Source of the DNA: Liquidambar formosana
Lineage: Eukaryota > Streptophyta > Magnoliopsida > Saxifragales > Altingiaceae
Direction: 5' to 3'
DNA: 64,000 bases
Assembly: GCA_039720395.1 (NCBI GenBank)
Contig: CM077820.1
Location: 48,221,425-48,285,424, forward strand
Position 1 is the stretch's first letter. Each line of letters opens with the position of its first letter. Both the position numbers and the translations under genes were made by a program. Positions 58,701 to 64,000 of the stretch are shown piece after piece. A model generated the notes under the pieces. It made no database searches, was not told where the DNA came from, and was given only the letters and a program-made list of their open reading frames with translations.

Positions 58701-61700
58701 GTGCATGGATTATTTGTGTCATCCCAATTAGAACAACTCAGATTTTGAGAATCTATGTTACATGGACTCGGATATGGGTGTCGGATATGGGTGTCAGGTG
58801 CGGGTATGTGTCCACGTGTTGGATTCGTCTACCTTTTAAAGATCATTCACTATTTGAAGTGTTTGACAGGAGTACCCACACCTGTGTCACCTGTGTCTAA
58901 CATAGGTACTGCACACATTTTGAACTGTCCATTTAACATAGTCAAGAATTTTGTGTGGGTTGTGATTTGACTTATCTATAACAAGAAATTCGAGTTTATA
59001 GAAATTTTAAATTTCACCAAATTTCTGTAGGTCACTACTTGCAAATCTCGGGTGCTGGTTCATAGTCTAAAAGACACCATTATTGATTCATTGGATTCTC
59101 ATGCTCCTTCATTCTTGTCCTTTGTATTTTGAAATATGTGATGGATTATTGTAATTTATTGTGTTTATTAGTGTATTTCATGTGTTGAAGATAAAAATCA
59201 TTATAAGAAGAGGCGTGATTGAGGTGGGTGGTGATAAAATCAGGGTGGCTGATTGTGGCATACCATGATTTGCATATGCCACACCTGAATCTGATTAATC
59301 TTTTGACTGGTTACCTTGAAAGGACATCCAAAAATAACGGCCCATGGAAGATGAACTTGGACATCTAGAAAATGGAACTGACCAAATCCAATCTGGATAT
59401 TGGGGGTTCATCCTCCCAGACTGTCCAGATTCACATTTACTGTTGTAGAATTTGTTCCAGGATTAATTCTGCTCTCTCTCTCTCTCTCTCTCTCTCTAAT
59501 GAGGTAAAATTTTCCAGGATTAAGTCTACTTGATCATTTCATTCCCAGCTCACTATATATGCCATGCTATTCTGCCTTAAGAATACACACCCAGCAATCA
59601 CCAATCACAGCTGCTCTTCTCGCACTCACTCTCTCTCTGTTATGATATTTTAGTTTTCTTCTTCATTCAGTTCTGTCAATTTTCTCTTCACTGGTTTTAT
59701 TCTTGTGGCTTCAAGTTCTGCTACTCTTGTTTCTAAAGGATTGGTCTGAGCTGTCTATTTCTCTCATGCATTTGCAAGTGCATGCTTATGTGAGAACACG
59801 ATTGTTGCACCCTCGAGGGTAGGTTGCCAATAACCAGCTGCACCGAGCAATTCCCTCCAAGGGATGTGATCTACTCTTAAGGGCAGTGCCTAGCATGCCT
59901 CAATCAATAAGTTCATCTATTTCATTATTGTTAGTTAAGTCTTTCTTTATTTGCAACATTATTTCTTAATTTTCCCAGCAGACCTAAAATAATTTACGAT
60001 TGATAAACTAATTATCTTTAGTAAGAGAAACTTTTGCAAAACTAACTTGATTCTATTGTAGGTGATTCATGACTGTAATACCTATTAACTAAGTTTTTTG
60101 AAAAATGCTATTGTGGCGAACTTTGGATAAGGAATTTGAAAAAAATTGTGGAATTTGGAAATGATTGATTGATTGAATTTCAAAGTTTCAGATTTGTAAA
60201 GTACCTTGTTTGACTAAAAAAGTATGAATTATTCAATAGAAGTGGGTGGTGAGTGGTTGTTGTGATGGGAGGTAGTGGTGGTGCGTGGGTGGTCTTGGTG
60301 ATGGGAGGTGATGATGTTGGGTGGTGGTGGTCAGCGTAGTGGTGGTGATTGGCCGTGGTGGTTAGTGGTGGTGGTGGTGGTCTAAGTTGCGCCAATTCCC
60401 CTCATTAGAATTTGACAAATCCAACCTCTTTAGATGGAATTTCTAGCCATCATTGAATACTCCAAATTATGAGTTCAAATTTTGACTTAAACTTAGAAAT
60501 TTCGAGTCTAGCTAGCCAATTGCAGAATTTGCTTCTTAGAATTTGGAAAATTGCTTTTAAAGGTGTTAAGTTTCCAACCTAATAGTCTAATCTATTGGGT
60601 GGACGGCCCAATAGGTATATGAAGCCATATTAAACTCAATATTTAGTCAATGTGGGATGTGGGACTTCCCAACACTCCCCCTTTCGTGCAGGCCTAGCGA
60701 GATAACAAGGGGCTTGTGAACTGAAAATGGCCCAAGAACAACAATGACAACAATGGGCTCTCATACCATGTTAAGTTTCCAAACTAACAACCTAAGCTAT
60801 TAGGTGGAGAGCCCAAACAAGTATATGAAACCATGTTAAAGTCAATATTTAATCAATGTGGGATGTGGGACTTCCCAAAAAAAGGCATATTCCACTTAGA
60901 AATTCTTCCAAACACAACTGTACTGAACTCTTAGATTTTAATTTTGAGATTTTGTACTTTTTAAAAAAAAAAGGCTTTTGTATTAAAATTTTGGTCTTTT
61001 ATGCATTTACACATGTCTACTAAAATTGGGAAGTCTACCTCGTGTTTCTTATGCTTTAATATGTATGAAAAGGAATCTCCTCTTGTTAGAAGTTTTCTGA
61101 GTATATGGAATATGGCATTGAATCTAGAAATAATTACTGGTGTGGTATATTACTTATTGATTGTTTCATATTCTACTTGCTTAGTGAGCAGTATCCTTCA
61201 TAAACCAGTGAAGATCAAGCAATCTCTGTCAGAAACTATTGAATTGAACAACATAGGCGCTTCTTCGTCTGTGGGCCCTTGGCCTGAGCTTAAATCTTTT
61301 TGCATCAGTATGGACGGAAATGGCTTGAGATTGTTTTTAAATAAGCATGTGAAGGAGCACAATGCAATGCTAAGTGAAGTGTTTGATGCTCTTCAGTGTG
61401 CATCAGATCCGGTGAAGATTGTTTTGGATGCAATGCAGGGTTTTAATTCTTGCAACTCGGATGCAGTTATGCGCAAAAAGTTGGGTGTTAATAGAATGAG
61501 TTGCATTGTTCTGCTAGAGCAGTTAATGAGATTGTCACCACAGATTACACCTCAAATGAAAGAAGAAGCTATGAAAATTGCAGTTGATTGGAAATCAAAA
61601 TTTCGAGAGCATAATGAGAATCCTGTGAAGGTTTTAGGCTTTTTGCAGCTTGTAGCCACCTTTGAATTGGCCTCTTCTTTTAAATCAGATGAGCTCTTTT

Positions 61701-61778
61701 GTCTGTTGAAGACTGTTTATCATCTGGAACAGGCCCCTCATTTATGTCAGATCTTTGGTTTGGCATATGAGATTCCTC
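55794..61778 (+). CDS. FRL: FRIGIDA-like protein with two FRIGIDA domains (gene E), 3' end beyond the window
   Basis: Exons seen: 55794-57060 (coiled coil + domain 1) and 61185-61778 (domain 2). Both are open and their splice phases match (phase 1, donor GTAAGT each time). Starts MASVEKISAELKISELKQDG. The coiled coil, residues about 53-255, mixes 14- and 21-residue units. Domain 1: LSVTMDGKILQMFLNE, DPAKLVLDAMQGFYP, SCILLLEQLMKVSPEIKP, YLEVLGFLLLVASYGLAS. Domain 2: SFCISMDGNGLRLFLN, DPVKIVLDAMQGF, SCIVLLEQLMRLSPQ, VKVLGFLQLVATFELAS. The last bases of the window match gene D intron 2 about 51 nt before its exon 3, so exon 3 should start near position 64052. This copy shows no lesion in the visible part and is the best candidate for a working gene. 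Expected to be nuclear; role unknown. Confidence 0.85.
57061..61184 (+). other. Intron 1 of gene E, 4.1 kb
   Basis: The two ends match gene D intron 1; roughly 57480-59990 is extra. Inside: (CTC)n at about 57812-57852, (CT)n at 59472-59498, a GTGG-rich stretch at 60240-60390 and a complete TRIM at 60564-60880. 58625-58970 is open on + but shows no domain. The stretch 59440-59930 has a TATATATGCC box and a CT-rich leader and may be a degraded LTR. Confidence 0.6.
60564..60880 (-). mobile_element. Complete TRIM retrotransposon, 317 bp, 5-bp TSD
   Basis: Two LTR copies of about 111 bp (60564-60674 and 60769-60880), TGTTGGGAAGTCC to CTTAACA on the minus strand. They flank a 94-bp centre with a tRNA-Met-type primer site (TGGTATGAGAGC, 60757-60768) and a polypurine tract (AAAGGGGGAG, 60675-60684). 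AAAGG is duplicated on both sides (60559-60563, 60881-60885). No coding capacity, as usual for TRIMs. Confidence 0.88.
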
Positions 61779-62299
61779 GTAAGTGCTCTGTCTCTGTTTC
61801 TCTCTCTCTCTCTCTCTCTATTCATACAATTATAATAATAATAATAATAATCTGGCTTTGATTCAATGTTCAGTACCTTGACAACTTCCCCTTTTATATG
61901 GGATTACAGTGTTTATTTTTCTGATTTCTTCTTTAAATTGAAATCATTAATCTTACTCCTGGGTAAATTTCAACTTTTGGATTTTTCTGTGCAATCCATT
62001 GCGTGTTAGCTAGGAAGATTATATGGTCTCCCATCAAGTTAAGCGTGAGCCTAACTTGTTTGTAGATTTTAAAACTCTTTATTGTTATTAGTTGTTAGCT
62101 ATTCTTACTGAGTGTTCCTTTCTTTGGGGGCTTAAGCGGCATTGCCGCCTTTACACCCAGACTAGCAAGTTGATATACGCATAAGTAATTATACCTTTTG
62201 ATTTATATATATATATTTGGGTGCATGATCATCCGTAGCTTATATTACTGTCTTCTAGAACTAGTGTGTTATTTTTTTATAGCTATATATAGGGAAATG

Positions 62300-62422
62300 A
62301 TGGCACGACAAAAAGCAGTGACAGTCAAATCATGGCCACCGAAAATGATAAACTTTGAATTTTTTTAAAGGGGATTAAAACCCATTTGCGGCCATGATTT
62401 GACTGTCGTGCTAGCACAGCCC
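62300..62422. mobile_element. Small MITE in intron 2 of gene E
   Basis: GGCACGACA...CAGTCAAATCATGGCC at the left and, reversed, GCTAGCACGACAGTCAAATC at the right are inverted. The same CAGTGACCGTCAAATCATG core is found upstream of gene D near 44465. Confidence 0.55.
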
Positions 62423-62442
62423 ATATATATATATATATATTT

Positions 62443-63916
62443 AGGCGAGGGATCCGTTTACACCCGGTGTAAGTGAAAACCTCTTACACCTTTTTTAGGC
62501 CTTAGATCTATTTTAATCCAATGGTTCCACTTCAAACCCACTTCAAACCCACTTTATACCCTTTTAACTCTATATTTGGATCAGAATCAGGTAGGGTTGG
62601 AATAAAACCCAACCCCATTTCTTTCCAGTAGAACCCATTCTCACTCACCCCCCCCCCCCCCACCCCCCCCACACACACACTCTCTCAAGCCCTAAATCAT
62701 GGCAGTGGTTGGGATGTCCCATTGCCCTGCTTTTTCTGATGTCAACTTGGTGCTCACCTAGTCATCCTTTGCAAACTGAAGAAAGGAAACCCTATAGTAA
62801 TCAAAAGAGAAGAAGCAAAACCGAGGGCCGAACCGTACTGTGGGCTTTGCAAGGTGGATAACAGAACAACGTTTCGTCTTTAACCTCTCTTGTCTGATCT
62901 GCAATGTATGTGTGGGACGGACGAGATGGATGAAGAGGAATGTTGCAGACCTAAATTTGTGGTGGAGTGGTGGATCTGATGTGTGCGTGTGTGTGGGTAA
63001 ATTTAACAAGAAGATTTGGTCCTTGCTGATAATTGGAAAAAAAAAAAAAAAAGAAAAGAAAAAAGGAAAAAGAGATTTGATCCTTCCTGAGGACCTGGTG
63101 CAAGGGAAGACCTGACCATCCTCTATTCATTTTTCTATTTGTTTTCTTTCCATTTTTAATAAATTTTGGGTATTTTGCTTATAGCAATATGTCCCATTTG
63201 ATGTAAGATGAAGAAACCAACATTGTTTTGAATTAGCCAGCAAAAAGCTCCAAATGATGTCATGATGTCACTTTGTGGGTAAGGTAGACAATAACTGGTA
63301 GTCTCTATTAAATAGAGCAACTGCCTTGAGCTAAAGAAACCAACAATGGTGGCGTGCCTTTTGTCTTTTGACTTGAGTTTATGTTCATCTTTTGGTGTAC
63401 TTGTTTAGCTTCTTTTTCTTCAATCTTAAAAAAAAATATGTAGTTGCCAAACCCAAATCTTAGCCAAATCCTAGTGGTGATGTGATTATCAGAGATGCGA
63501 TTGCATAATCAAGTTCCCATTTTTCCGGTTTTCAACAAGTGTGTTTGAGAGGATTGATAGCCAATGGTTTATCTGTCTACACCATAATCGTATTCTAGTT
63601 GAAGGCTATTCCTTGCTTTTCTATGTTGGTGTGGATATGTATAGGAGGTCTCACCGCCATGGCCATGAATTGGAGGATTACGACTTCAGATAGAGAGAGA
63701 GTAAGAGAGAGAGAGAGACGCGAATGAGAATGGGTGGGAGTTCTACCTCAAACAAATGGTATGGGTTTATTCTAACCCGACCGTATTCCTACCCAAATCT
63801 GGACTAAAATGGTATAAAGCAGGTTAAAGTAGGATCGTTAGATTAAAATAAATCTAAGGCCTAAAAAAGGTGTAAGAGGTTTTTACTTACACTGGGTGTA
63901 AACAGATCCTTCCCCC
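62443..63916. mobile_element. Large foldback/MULE-type element, about 1.47 kb, in intron 2 of gene E
   Basis: The left end GGATCCGTTTACACCCGGTG and, reversed, the right end GGATCTGTTTACACCCAGTG start inverted repeats of about 250 bp with TCTTACACCTTTTTTAGGCC in both. Deeper in the arms are CCATTCTCA(C/T)TC and (CT)n. Both flanks are (AT)n, so the duplication is hidden. The middle has short ORFs (62758-63009 on -, 62840-63115 on +) without recognised domains. It resembles the 3125-4716 element in plan but not in terminal sequence. Confidence 0.7.
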
Positions 63917-64000
63917 ATATATATATATATATATATCATTTAAATATAATGACCACCTTTAAGTCTGCAGTGATTAAATTTAACCTGTATGCCTTCTGGG

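Noticed and set aside
58625..58970. Open frames in gene E intron 1
   Set aside because: No recognisable domain, two overlapping frames, and located in DNA that gene D lacks. Treated as inserted repeat sequence.
60180..60395. Minus-strand His/Pro/Thr-rich ORF
   Set aside because: It is a translation of a GTGG-type simple repeat inside gene E intron 1.

Overview
This window is nuclear DNA from a flowering plant, most likely a eudicot. Genes have GT-AG introns, the DNA is AT-rich with many microsatellites, and non-coding space is filled with plant transposons (Copia-type LTRs, a TRIM, LINE, hAT, Mutator-like, Tourist-like and Helitron elements). The species cannot be named from the sequence. 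No tRNA, rRNA or CRISPR was found. All names come from recognising motifs by eye; no database was searched.

Layout. 1-2385 is the 3' part of an LTR retrotransposon, followed by a 1.6 kb Mutator-like element (3125-4716). Two complete tandem ABCB genes (P-glycoprotein/MDR type, ABCB4/11/21-like full transporters) follow at 11887-19229 and 25792-32247. Each has 12 coding exons whose lengths sum to an open frame (1295 and 1282 residues), two Walker A/LSGGQ/Walker B sets, and an inferred 5'-leader exon several kb upstream behind a conserved TATA box. They arose by a segmental duplication whose units start near 5058 and 20809. The first copy has since collected a Helitron, a hAT element, a LINE fragment, Mutator-like MITEs and foldback elements in its introns. 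32248-37389 is intergenic, with MITEs, a hAT element and tandem repeats.

The right half holds three tandem FRIGIDA-like genes (FRL5-like): gene C 37390-43129, gene D 46006-49794 and gene E 55794 to beyond the window. Each encodes an N-terminal coiled coil, then two FRIGIDA domains on two separate exons, then (C and D) the usual two C-terminal exons. The second-domain exon is a symmetric phase-1 cassette in all three, so skipping it would keep the frame. The coiled coil is built from 21-residue (three-heptad) repeats whose number differs greatly: about 26 in C, about 2 in D, and a 14/21-residue mix in E. Gene C has one apparent +1 frameshift and gene D two, so they are either decaying or carry sequence errors; the visible part of E is open.

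Function. ABCB proteins of this type are plasma-membrane exporters or importers, several acting on auxin. FRIGIDA-like proteins are nuclear; some members work with FRIGIDA to activate the flowering repressor FLC, but FRL5-type members are poorly characterised. Nothing in the sequence links the two families functionally; they are neighbours.
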